From NCBI GenBank assembly GCA_026389845.1, contig JAPLHB010000126.1, positions 1 through 42,056 on the forward strand: a stretch of DNA of 42,056 bases. The letters are read 5' to 3'. The notes below the pieces were generated by a model. It was given only the letters and a program-made list of their open reading frames with translations, had not been told where the DNA came from and did not search any database. This DNA comes from Chloroflexota bacterium. GTDB lineage: Bacteria > Chloroflexota > Anaerolineae > CG2-30-64-16. Below, piece by piece: positions 35,309-42,056 of this stretch (the first letter of the stretch is position 1; each line of letters starts with the position of its first letter). Made by a program: the position numbers and the translations under genes.

Positions 35309-35740
35309 TTAGTTGCCACTGCTATCCCGAGGCGATGACAACTGACCCCGGTTGGCCGGCGGCCCGCCCTTCCACGCTTCCCAGGTGCCGGGGTAACCGC
35401 CAGAATCGGTCATTGTCCCTGACATGTAGGTCAGGGTCGCATCCATCGTGCCCCGGTAGAGCGTGCCGCTCGTGAAGCGCATGAACACGGACTTTGTTGG
35501 GGGTATGTACAGGGTGATACCGTTGTAGCCGTCACCCGTCGTGAAGGTTCCGAGAATCTTCCCGGCATCAATGTAGAAGTACGAGTTGCCGGTCGCATAG
35601 CCATCCCAGGTGAACTCCAGGTACCAGTCGCCGTCCATCGGCCCCGGGGCGGGCGCCGTTGCAGCGCTGGCGACGGGTACCAACGTGGCCAGGAGCACGC
35701 CAAGTACGATCAATACGCCGAGGAATCTGCGAGAACGCAT
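35309..35740 (-). CDS. Small secreted protein of unknown function
   Basis: A 143-residue exported protein. Residues 1-27 are a signal peptide (RRFLGVLIVLGVLLATLVPVASA). The mature part, about 115 residues, is rich in Gly, Thr, Tyr and Trp with short alternating hydrophobic segments (WYLEFTWDGYA, SYFYIDAGKILGTF, SVFMRFTSGTLYRGTM, ATLTYMSGTM), which suggests a single small beta-sandwich or lipocalin-like barrel. I do not recognise the family. The ATG at 35740 has an excellent SD (AAGGAGG). A consensus-like promoter lies about 190 nt upstream, so expression may be high. Confidence 0.75.
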   Translation of the reverse strand: MRSRRFLGVLIVLGVLLATLVPVASAATAPAPGPMDGDWYLEFTWDGYATGNSYFYIDAGKILGTFTTGDGYNGITLYIPPTKSVFMRFTSGTLYRGTMDATLTYMSGTMTDSGGYPGTWEAWKGGPPANRGQLSSPRDSSGN

Positions 35741-35927
35741 GGTCTTTGCCTCCTTAGCATGGGGTGAATGCAAGAAACGGATCGAGACGGTGTTGCGGGG
35801 TACATGTTTCAGCCGATATGCATCACCTCCTTCACCAGGACTACACGCGCCTCGGGAGAACTTCCCCCGATCTTCACGGCAAACCGGGCTACGATGAGCG
35901 GCGACGTCAACTCCTGATCTGGTGAAA

Positions 35928-35956
35928 ATCATAACACGTTATGCGCTGTTTGTCAA
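35928..35956 (-). promoter_or_regulatory. Near-consensus promoter with palindromic spacer
   Basis: On the minus strand TTGACA (plus-strand 35951-35956), a 17-bp spacer and TATGAT (35928-35933). The spacer region carries CATAAC-AC-GTTATG (35930-35943), a perfect 6-bp inverted repeat overlapping the -10, as expected for a repressor site. The transcript would have a leader of about 180 nt containing a 7-bp hairpin (near 35852-35870) and a second strong SD-like AAGGAGGTG (near 35825-35833). Confidence 0.75.
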
Positions 35957-35983
35957 TGGCAAGATCCGGTTAAAACAATTGCA

Positions 35984-37291
35984 TTAAGCGCTGGTTCTCG
36001 CGTCGGCGGCTCGCCCCGTCCCCCTGACTCTGAGGACAAAGAGCAGGCCCGAAAGCAAACCGACGGCCCCGGCCACGCGCAGGCCCAAGGCCGGGCCGCC
36101 GGGGCTGGTTGCGAGCACGCCGGCCAGCAACGGCCCGGCGAACAGGGCGACGTTGACGAAGACGTTGAAGACGCCGATGTAGTGGGTGCGATCGGCGTCG
36201 GGCGTGACCGCCACCAGGTTGTCGAAGAGGGTGACGGCGACAGCCGCGTTGAAAAAGCCGCCCAACGCGGCCCACGGCACCAGCCACCAGACCGAAGGGG
36301 AAAACGAGGTCAGCAGAGGATAGAGGGCGTATCCGATGGCGCCACCGGCCAGCGCCAGCTCGCGGCCGATCTTCCTGACGGTGCGGCGCATCAACAGCGA
36401 GCCAAGGACCAACGCTGCCGATGCCGTGGTCACTACCAGGCTGATTTGGCCGTCGCTGGCGCCCAACTTGCGCACCCAGAAAAGCGGAAAGAGCGGCGCG
36501 CTCATGCCGATGGCGAGTTGCAGGACGCCTACGGCCAGGACGTAATAGGCAAATCGTGGATAGCGCATGATCCGGCCAAACTGCGTGAACCAGCGGCCAC
36601 GCTGGCCCAGGTCGGCCGGCCGGTCGGTCACGTGCAGTTGGGTGATGTGCCAGGCGCTCACCATCGAGGCCAGGTAGCCGATCACGAAGAGCACCTGGTA
36701 GTTGATCGGAAAGGGCAGGCGTTGGAGCACCTGGCCGGCGAGCAGAGTGCTCAAGGTGCTGCTCACGCCCAGCCCGATCATCCGCCAGGCAACAACCTGG
36801 GTCAGGCGATCTGCCGGCACGGCGTCGGCCAGCATGGAGAGGAAACTGGTGGCGGCGATTGTGACCGGAATAGCCTGGAGCACCAGCAGCAGCACGGTCA
36901 GCTCGGCGCGGCCCGCGATGATCACCAGGGGCAACAGCGCGATGAGCAAGTAGATGAGGCGCTGCATGAAGCCGCCGCTCAACATCCACCTCATGCGGCG
37001 GCCGGTGTGGCTGATCAGTTGGGAGGCCGGCAGTTGCCAGAAGATGCTCACCAGCGCCGGGCCGTAGGTGATGGCGCCGACGAGCAGGCTGGACGCGCCC
37101 AGGCGCACCACGTACACTTGCAGGAAGTTGACCGTGGTACCGATCAGCACGCCGAACCAGGCGATCTCCCACACCAGATGGCGGGTATTCGCCTCGATCT
37201 GCTCCGGCGTCGGCGGCGCGTCAGGCGGCCGGCCGAAGCCGAGCAGGCGGGCGGGGGTCAGGGTACGCAGAAAAGTGGACATACTGCCCAT
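35984..37291 (-). CDS. MFS transporter
   Basis: A 435-residue major facilitator protein with about 12 helices, paralogous to the transporter at 3492-4763: both have an elongated N-terminal segment and share VVRLGASSLLVGAI-like and NFPLNYQV/FPINYQV motifs. It starts right after the epimerase stop: the minus strand reads TGAATG, so translation is probably coupled. A second ATG three codons later (37282) is possible. It is the last gene of the acyl-CoA mutase cluster. Substrate is unknown; a carboxylate of the pathway is only a guess. Confidence 0.86.
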   Translation of the reverse strand: MGSMSTFLRTLTPARLLGFGRPPDAPPTPEQIEANTRHLVWEIAWFGVLIGTTVNFLQVYVVRLGASSLLVGAITYGPALVSIFWQLPASQLISHTGRRMRWMLSGGFMQRLIYLLIALLPLVIIAGRAELTVLLLVLQAIPVTIAATSFLSMLADAVPADRLTQVVAWRMIGLGVSSTLSTLLAGQVLQRLPFPINYQVLFVIGYLASMVSAWHITQLHVTDRPADLGQRGRWFTQFGRIMRYPRFAYYVLAVGVLQLAIGMSAPLFPLFWVRKLGASDGQISLVVTTASAALVLGSLLMRRTVRKIGRELALAGGAIGYALYPLLTSFSPSVWWLVPWAALGGFFNAAVAVTLFDNLVAVTPDADRTHYIGVFNVFVNVALFAGPLLAGVLATSPGGPALGLRVAGAVGLLSGLLFVLRVRGTGRAADARTSA

Positions 37292-37714
37292 TCAATCCCG
37301 TTGGACAAGCTCAACCAACACCCCATGCGCACCCTTCGGATGCACGAAAGCGATCTTGCCGTGGGCGCCGCGCCTGGGTGTCTCGTCTATCAGTTTCACG
37401 CCTTTGGCCTTCAGGTCGGCCAGAGCGGCTGCGATGTCGTCCACTTCGACGCAAATGTGATGCAGCCCTTCGCCCCGCTGGGCCAGGTAGCGGCCGATGC
37501 CGGAGTTCGGGTCAGTCGGCTCCAGCAGCTCGATACATACAGTGTTGTTTCCTGTCTCAGAGTCGCCGACGGGCAGCGTGCCGATCTTGACGTTCTGTTC
37601 GGGAATGGTCTCCACGTGGTCGAGCGGCAACGCCAGCGCGTCCCGATAGACGCCGAGCGCCGCGTCCAGGTTCCCGACGACGATGGCGATGTGGTCGAGG
37701 CGTTTTATGGTCAT
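37292..37714 (-). CDS. mce: Methylmalonyl-CoA epimerase
   Basis: A 140-residue vicinal-oxygen-chelate fold enzyme that interconverts (S)- and (R)-methylmalonyl-CoA, supplying the substrate of the mutase encoded upstream. The four metal and catalytic positions are in the expected motifs: LDHIAIVV (His), CIELLEP (Glu), GEGLHHICVEV (His pair) and GVLVELV (Glu). I start at the ATG at 37714 (MTIKRLDHIAIVV), with GAGG a few nt upstream; the longer frame translates a heptamer array. Length is typical. It lies between that array and the MFS gene. Confidence 0.93.
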   Translation of the reverse strand: MTIKRLDHIAIVVGNLDAALGVYRDALALPLDHVETIPEQNVKIGTLPVGDSETGNNTVCIELLEPTDPNSGIGRYLAQRGEGLHHICVEVDDIAAALADLKAKGVKLIDETPRRGAHGKIAFVHPKGAHGVLVELVQRD

Positions 37715-37723
37715 GGGTCCTCT

Positions 37724-37789
37724 TTGGAAGTTGGAAGTTGGAAGTTGGAGATTGGACAGGACCTCCAACCTCCAACCTCTAATCTCTAG
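37724..37789. repeat. TTGGAAG / CCTCCAA heptamer arrays forming an inverted repeat
   Basis: Five units of TTGGAAG type (37724-37757) are followed by four units of CCTCCAA type (37762-37789), near inverses, so RNA from either strand could fold into a long hairpin. The right edge contains the stop codon (TAG) of the thioesterase gene. Confidence 0.9.
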
Positions 37790-38250
37790 TCCGGCCTCAC
37801 CCGCCACTGTTCCCTCTCGGCGTCGAAGTCGGCGATCTTGCTGATGTCCAGCTTGACGAACTTGCCGGCGGCCTTGACAGCGGCCGTGCCATCGGGCAGG
37901 TAGATCTCGCCGCTGCCCTCGAAGAGCCGGTTGTTTTCGCTGGTGATGCGGCCCACGGCGGTCAGCTCGACGCCGAGCGGCACGAGCCGGACGAAGCGGA
38001 CGGTCAACTCGGCCGTCACACCCCAGACTGCCTCACCGTGGCGGGCCATGATGGCCCGGCCCATCACTTCATCCATCACGGCGGTGATGACTCCGCCGTG
38101 CATCCGACCGGGGTAGCCCTGATGATGCTCGGCGCCGGTGAAGCGAGCCAGCACCGCGCCGTCCTCCTGCTCGTAAAAACGCACGTGGACGCCTGCCGGG
38201 TTGCTCTCCCCGCAGACAAAGCACATGCGGCTGGTGGGTTGTTTTTTCAT
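37786..38250 (-). CDS. PaaI-like hotdog-fold thioesterase
   Basis: A 154-residue hotdog-fold acyl-CoA thioesterase-like protein. The active-site helix region HGGVITAVMDEVMG (near 51-64) and the N-terminal CFVCGESNPAG (10-20), seen in PaaI/4HBT relatives, are present. It would hydrolyse an acyl-CoA, which fits its place between mutase and epimerase. Its ATG overlaps the stop of the preceding gene by ATGA, so translation is coupled; no independent SD is seen. Its stop codon lies within a heptamer array. Confidence 0.9.
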   Translation of the reverse strand: MKKQPTSRMCFVCGESNPAGVHVRFYEQEDGAVLARFTGAEHHQGYPGRMHGGVITAVMDEVMGRAIMARHGEAVWGVTAELTVRFVRLVPLGVELTAVGRITSENNRLFEGSGEIYLPDGTAAVKAAGKFVKLDISKIADFDAEREQWRVRPD

Positions 38251-38591
38251 GAGCTTGACAATCCAGAAAGTTCAAGCACGCGATCGGACAGGGCGCGGGC
38301 GCGGAAGGCCAGCATCGGCTGGATGGCCGGCGCGTCCCGTTCCCAGGCCTGGCGCAACAGCCCAAGCTCCCGCTGCATCGGCGCTAACTCGGTCAGAATG
38401 TCCAACGGCGCATCCGGGGCGCTCCATTCGATGATCCACATCCCTTCTCGGAGCAGATCTGCCACCGATGTCGCTGCTCGACTGCTGTTCGAGACTGTGG
38501 CTGAGCGGGCAAGCGTTGAAGCCAGGTTGCCCAACCGTTGTTGCCAGGTCAGCCGGCTGTAGCGGACAGTCAAACGTCTCCAGTCTAGCAT
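38247..38591 (-). CDS. Hypothetical protein in the mutase cluster
   Basis: A 114-residue, mostly helical protein that I do not recognise. It is rich in Arg, Leu and Ala with no membrane segment, and contains REGMWIIEWSAPDAPLDILTEL, a Trp-rich centre, and an amphipathic C-terminus. It starts three bases after the DUF5674 stop (TGA-ACT-ATG on the minus strand, with GGGAG upstream) and overlaps the thioesterase start, so it is very likely translated as part of this operon. With DUF5674 it may form a functional pair; evidence is position only. Confidence 0.7.
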   Translation of the reverse strand: MLDWRRLTVRYSRLTWQQRLGNLASTLARSATVSNSSRAATSVADLLREGMWIIEWSAPDAPLDILTELAPMQRELGLLRQAWERDAPAIQPMLAFRARALSDRVLELSGLSSS

Positions 38592-38594
38592 AGT

Positions 38595-38927
38595 TCAACT
38601 CCCTTCGAAGAGGCGCCGCACGATCCGCTCGACGCTTTGGCGCAATTCTGGCGACCGTATCTCCAGCCCGCGATTGCCCTGCCTCGGACGAATGTTGATC
38701 AATGACTCAAAGCGCACCTCACCCGCCGGATCCCAGTCAGCCCCCCAGACATCCTCCTGGCGACTGCCGGCGGCGAGCAGGGCTTGCTCACAATCGGCGT
38801 GCAGTTCGCCCCCGCCCGCGAGGACGCCACGCTCAACGTCTACCGCCAGTTTGATGTACGAACCGAACGTCAGGAGCAACTCTTCAATCTGCGCCTGGGT
38901 GGCAGGTTCGTGCAGAATCAGGATCAT
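38595..38927 (-). CDS. DUF5674 family protein
   Basis: A 110-residue protein of the DUF5674 family, recognisable by [33 protein letters not shown] and [12 protein letters not shown]. The function is not known. Its ATG overlaps the stop codon of the mutase gene by ATGA, so it is coupled to it. It has a compact alpha/beta look with several conserved charged residues (Asp, Glu, His) that could bind metal. DUF5674 proteins often lie beside a small unrelated gene, as here. Confidence 0.85.
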   Translation of the reverse strand: MILILHEPATQAQIEELLLTFGSYIKLAVDVERGVLAGGGELHADCEQALLAAGSRQEDVWGADWDPAGEVRFESLINIRPRQGNRGLEIRSPELRQSVERIVRRLFEGS

Positions 38928-40597
38928 GGCCGATACTCCCCGAACACGCCGCGCAGCGTGTTACAGATCTCACCGAGCGTCGCGTACGCGCTGACGGCCT
39001 CGATGAACAGCGGCAGCAGCGGTGCTGAGGCATCCTGCGCGGCGGCTTTGATGCGGGCCAGGGCGCCGGCGACTTTGACGGCGTCCCGGTTGGCCCGCAC
39101 GGTTCTAAGCCGGGCGATCTGCTCGGCCTGGACCGCTTCATCAATCCGGAGCAGGTCGGATGGAATCGTCCGTTCGGGGCGCTGGAAGCGGTTGACCCCT
39201 ACCACCACCTGCTGGCCGGCCTCGATGGCGCGCTGCGCGACGTAGGCGGCTTCCTGGATCTCCTGCTGGATGTATCCATTTTCGATGGCCTTGCGCGCGC
39301 CGCCCATGGTGTCAATGCGCTCGATGTATTGCACGGCCCGGCGCTCGATTTCGTCGGTCAGATGCTCGATGAAATAGGCGCCGGCCAGCGGGTCCACCGT
39401 GTCGGCCACGCCCGATTCGTAGGCGATGATCTGCTGGGTGCGCAACGCCACCTCGACGGCTCCCTCGGAGGGAAGCGCCAAAGCCTCGTCGCGGGAGTTG
39501 GTGTGCAGACTCTGCGTGCCGCCCAACACCGCGGCCAACGCCTGCATCGTCACGCGTACGATGTTGTTGTCTGGCTGGGAGGCCGTCAGGGTCGAGCCGG
39601 CCGTCTGGGTGTGGAAGCGCAGTTGCCAACTTTTGGGGTCTGCGGCCCCGAATCGCTCCCGCATGATCTGCGCCCACAGCCGCCGCGCGGCGCGGAACTT
39701 GGCGACCTCCTCGAAGAAGTTGTTGTGGGCGTTGAAAAAGAAGGCCAGTTGCGGCCCGAAGTCGTCCACGGCCAGCCCCGCGTCAATCGCCGCTCGTACG
39801 TACTCGATGCCGTTCGCCAGGGTGAACGCGACCTCCTGGACGGCTGTGCTGCCCGCCTCGCGGAGGTGATAGCCGGAGATGCTGATGGTGTTCCAGTTGG
39901 GTGCTTCGGTCGCGCAATAGCGGAACAGGTCGGTGATCAGCCACATCGAGGGCTCGGGCGGGAAGATGTAGGTGCCGCGGGCGATGTATTCCTTCAGGAT
40001 GTCGTTTTGCACCGTGCCGCGCAGCCCTTTGGGATCAACCCCGTGCTTGCGCGCCACCGCGATGACCATCGCCAGCAGGATCGCGGCCGGCGCGTTGATG
40101 GTCATGCTGATGCTGACTTTGTCCAGCGAGATGTGATCGAGCAGCGTTTCCATGTCGGCCAGTGACGAGATCGCCACGCCCACGCGGCCCACCTCGCCCA
40201 GCGCCAGTGGATCGTCCGCGTCGTAGCCGATCTGCGTGGGCAGGTCGAACGCCACACTGAGGCCGGTCTGGCCCTGGGCCAGCAGGTAGCGGTAGCGCAG
40301 GTTGCTCTCGTCGGCCGTGCCGAAGCCGGCGTACTGGCGCATCGTCCAGAAGCGGCCGCGGTACATGGTGGGCTGGACGCCGCGGGTGAAGGGATATTCG
40401 CCGGGGAAGCCCAGCCGCGCCAGATACTCCTCGGCCACCTGGGGACAGGCCGCCGCGGCCCCCTCGGGCGTGTAAAGCCGCTCCATCAGGATGCCGGAGC
40501 TGGCCTCGAACTGCGGGGCGCGCTCCGGCGCGCGCGCCAGGGTCTTGGCGACCATCTGGCTTTCCCATACGGCTTTACGCTCGGCGAAAGAACTCAT
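38924..40597 (-). CDS. mcmA1: Methylmalonyl-CoA mutase, catalytic (large) subunit
   Basis: A 557-residue acyl-CoA mutase catalytic domain that, with adenosylcobalamin, isomerises (R)-methylmalonyl-CoA and succinyl-CoA. The residues that define substrate choice are the methylmalonyl type: Thr85, Arg87, Tyr89 (WTMRQYAGF), Gln197 (TVQND), Arg207 (IARGTY) and His244 (SISGYH). These are the same numbers as in the Propionibacterium enzyme. The cobalamin-binding domain is missing, so this is a split mutase, and the small subunit is not in the window. I start at the ATG at 40597, with GGAGGT 5 nt upstream, itself part of a heptamer array. The gene precedes DUF5674 by ATGA overlap. Confidence 0.95.
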   Translation of the reverse strand: MSSFAERKAVWESQMVAKTLARAPERAPQFEASSGILMERLYTPEGAAAACPQVAEEYLARLGFPGEYPFTRGVQPTMYRGRFWTMRQYAGFGTADESNLRYRYLLAQGQTGLSVAFDLPTQIGYDADDPLALGEVGRVGVAISSLADMETLLDHISLDKVSISMTINAPAAILLAMVIAVARKHGVDPKGLRGTVQNDILKEYIARGTYIFPPEPSMWLITDLFRYCATEAPNWNTISISGYHLREAGSTAVQEVAFTLANGIEYVRAAIDAGLAVDDFGPQLAFFFNAHNNFFEEVAKFRAARRLWAQIMRERFGAADPKSWQLRFHTQTAGSTLTASQPDNNIVRVTMQALAAVLGGTQSLHTNSRDEALALPSEGAVEVALRTQQIIAYESGVADTVDPLAGAYFIEHLTDEIERRAVQYIERIDTMGGARKAIENGYIQQEIQEAAYVAQRAIEAGQQVVVGVNRFQRPERTIPSDLLRIDEAVQAEQIARLRTVRANRDAVKVAGALARIKAAAQDASAPLLPLFIEAVSAYATLGEICNTLRGVFGEYRP

Positions 40598-40603
40598 CTC
40601 CCA

Positions 40604-40666
40604 CCTCCAGCTCCCAGCTTCCAACCTCCAGCTTCCAACCTCCAGCTTCCAGCTTCCAGCTTCTAG
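40604..40666. repeat. CTTCCAG / CCTCCAG heptamer array before the mutase
   Basis: Nine 7-bp units between two genes. On the minus strand units read CTGGAAG, CTGGAGG, TTGGAAG, so every unit resembles an SD. The unit nearest the mutase supplies its GGAGGT, and the unit at the far end contains the TAG stop of the upstream gene (40663-40665). Confidence 0.92.
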
Positions 40667-41349
40667 CCCGTGCGATACTTCTTATCAAACAGCGCCGCGT
40701 CATACGGCGCGCGGCGGTTCGGGCAGGCCGCGCGCGGGCACAGTTGGCAACTGGCAAAGGTCTCCTCGGTGGGGAACAGGATGCCCGAAACCGACTTGGT
40801 CGGCACCATGAGCAGGCTCTCGGTCAACTCCACGCCGATCGCGGCGGTCACGTCGCCGAGCAGGGCGAAGAGCACCCGCTGCTGGCTCAACGGCCAATCG
40901 GCCAGCGAGCCGGGGTTCATCCGCGCGCTCCGTTCGAGCCGGTACGTCTGCGTCAGATGCCGCTCGAATGCCACCATCGCACCGCGCAGGATCGCCTGGT
41001 TGATCGCGTCGGCCCAGTAACGCGCCAGTAAGTCTGCCTGGCCCTCGGCCCAGGCTGCCAGCTCCCGCCCCGACGTACACACGTAGGCGAAAACACGGTT
41101 AAGGCCGTCCAGGTTGACCCGCAGCACCCGGCTGGTGAAGGTCAGGCCGTCCACCACGACGGCATCCGGGCTGCGCGATTCGACAAAGGCCAGCTTGTAG
41201 ATCACCTTGGGCCGGGCGATGGCGACAGCTTCGGTGATGAGGCGTTCCGCCTCGTCGGCGTTCCGGCTGCCCGCACGAATGTGCAAGGCTTTCAGAAGTT
41301 GCGGAGTATCTACTTCGACCGGAAGAGGATCTAGAACAATAGGTTCCAC
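40663..41349 (-). CDS. Methionine-synthase B12-activation-domain protein
   Basis: A 228-residue stand-alone protein like the C-terminal activation domain of cobalamin-dependent methionine synthase (MetH), which holds AdoMet during reductive reactivation of the corrinoid. The family ending [20 protein letters not shown], with several Cys, is complete. Stand-alone versions accompany other corrinoid enzymes, so here it may support the mutase or a methyltransferase elsewhere. The start is GTG at 41349, with AGGAG 5 nt upstream. No MetH catalytic domains are in the window. Confidence 0.87.
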   Translation of the reverse strand: MEPIVLDPLPVEVDTPQLLKALHIRAGSRNADEAERLITEAVAIARPKVIYKLAFVESRSPDAVVVDGLTFTSRVLRVNLDGLNRVFAYVCTSGRELAAWAEGQADLLARYWADAINQAILRGAMVAFERHLTQTYRLERSARMNPGSLADWPLSQQRVLFALLGDVTAAIGVELTESLLMVPTKSVSGILFPTEETFASCQLCPRAACPNRRAPYDAALFDKKYRTG

Positions 41350-41370
41350 GGTTGGCTCCTGTTCGCAAAC

Positions 41371-41398
41371 GACCGGCGCTTATCGGGGAGCGCCGGTC
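41371..41398. terminator. Perfect 10-bp hairpin
   Basis: GACCGGCGCT (41371-41380) pairs exactly with AGCGCCGGTC (41389-41398), 8-nt loop. It lies between the truncated gene at the right edge and the B12-activation gene on the minus strand. There is no T-run, so it is a candidate terminator or leader structure. Confidence 0.55.
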
Positions 41399-41489
41399 AC
41401 TTGTGAGCCAGCATACCCGACCCGGCGCGTCCTGTCCATGACGCGTATCATCGGCGGCTGAAGGGTTGCAGACCCGACTCACCGCTACC

Positions 41490-42056
41490 TCACTTCATTT
41501 TACCGCGCGTTGGCCTGGCCGGAGGTTCGGGCGGAGCCGGCGGGATCAAGGACGGCTGCTCGGCATCAGTCTTAACCTTCGCCTTGCCGCGCGCAGGCTT
41601 GCCGGCCGGTTCAGGCGCGGGCGACGGCGGCTTGGCGACCGGCGGCGCCGGTTTTACCTTCGCTTCGACCTTCGCCTTGCTGCGAGTTGGCTTTCCCGCC
41701 GGTTCGGGCGCAGGGGACGGCGTCTTGGCGGGTGGCGACGCCGGTTTTGCCCCCGCCTCGGTCTTCGTCTTGTCGCGAGTTGGCTTGGCCGCTGGTTCAG
41801 GCGCGGGGGGCGGCGTCTTGGCGGGTGGCGACGCCGGTTTTGCCCCCGCCTCGGTCTTCGTCTTGTCGCGCGTGGTTTTGATGGCCGGTTCAGCGACCGG
41901 CGCTTTGGTCGCGGGTGGCTCCGGCCTGGTCTCGGCCTTCGCCTTGCCCCGTACTGACCTGGTCACAGGTTCAGTAGACGCCGGAGCCGCGACAGGCACG
42001 GCCGGAAATTTCGCGGCCGCGGCCTTGACCTTCCCACCGCCAGGCCTGGCCGGCGT
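41490..42056 (-). CDS. C-terminal Lys/Ala/Pro-rich repeat tail of a truncated gene
   Basis: The frame is open from the right edge to the stop at 41490 (at least 188 codons), so the 5' part is outside the window. It consists of low-complexity sequence in 31-residue (93-bp) repeats: KTPPPAPEPAAKPTRDKTK-type units, at least two nearly identical (ggcgtcttg at 41719 and again at 41812) and two diverged. The tail is strongly basic, like histone H1-type C-termini, so DNA or RNA binding is possible. The head of the protein cannot be identified from this window. Confidence 0.75.
   Translation of the reverse strand, partial: TPARPGGGKVKAAAAKFPAVPVAAPASTEPVTRSVRGKAKAETRPEPPATKAPVAEPAIKTTRDKTKTEAGAKPASPPAKTPPPAPEPAAKPTRDKTKTEAGAKPASPPAKTPSPAPEPAGKPTRSKAKVEAKVKPAPPVAKPPSPAPEPAGKPARGKAKVKTDAEQPSLIPPAPPEPPARPTRGKMK

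Noticed and set aside
35870..35920. Cyclic-di-GMP-type riboswitch (GGCAAACC on the plus strand)
   Set aside because: Only a short match; the tetraloop receptor and downstream stem are not formed and no plus-strand gene follows.

Overview
The window looks like a chromosomal segment of a high-GC, free-living bacterium, most likely a member of the Chloroflexota (Anaerolineae/Caldilineae type). I infer this from the gene mix (Ser/Thr kinase beside an FHA regulator, split B12-dependent acyl-CoA mutase, Thr/Pro-linker secreted proteins, a large NACHT protein) and from the abundance of short interspersed and 7-bp-period repeats between genes. I see no rRNA, tRNA, CRISPR array, reverse transcriptase or transposase gene. 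Shine-Dalgarno (SD) sites and a few near-consensus sigma70-type promoters (TTGACA-17-TATAAT) decide most starts.

Layout. 1-3340 (+): heptamer repeat arrays, a cyclase/formamidase-like enzyme, a dihydrodipicolinate-synthase-family aldolase and an ATP-cone/uridine-kinase fusion. 3346-6241: a MITE-like repeat, an MFS transporter (-) and a HemW-like radical SAM protein (-) carrying an in-frame heptamer expansion. 6298-8265: a FHA/winged-helix regulator (-) divergent from a membrane Ser/Thr kinase (+). 8258-11368 (-): a degenerate family-3 glycosidase-like secreted protein. 11420-14582 (+): uvrB and an aldo/keto reductase. 14586-18554: an accessory island in which three direct copies of an 85-88 bp palindromic repeat bracket a DUF559 nuclease-like gene and a DUF4062-NACHT-FGE STAND protein. 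18575-21923 (+): a promoter with duplicated operator-like motifs, a multi-pass membrane protein, an SDR and an MFS drug-type transporter.

21934-28042 (+): a four-hairpin element, then a type I restriction-modification operon (hsdR, a four-helix-bundle/zinc-ribbon gene, an hsdM-hsdS fusion). 28098-30548 (+): alpha/beta hydrolase, pirin, a peroxiredoxin remnant and a C39-like protein. 30594-35740 (-): a 1491-residue secreted multidomain protein and a small secreted protein. 35984-41349 (-): a gene cluster for B12-dependent acyl-CoA rearrangement: a corrinoid-activation-domain protein, the methylmalonyl-CoA mutase catalytic subunit, DUF5674, an unknown protein, a hotdog thioesterase, methylmalonyl-CoA epimerase and an MFS transporter, several joined by ATGA overlaps. 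41490 to the right edge (-): the Lys/Ala/Pro-rich tail of a truncated gene.

The features that stand out most are the repeat ecology (many 7-bp-period arrays with different unit sequences, often supplying stop codons or SD sites and sometimes expanded in frame inside conserved proteins), the repeat-bracketed DUF559/NACHT-FGE island, and the symmetric four-hairpin element just upstream of the restriction operon.
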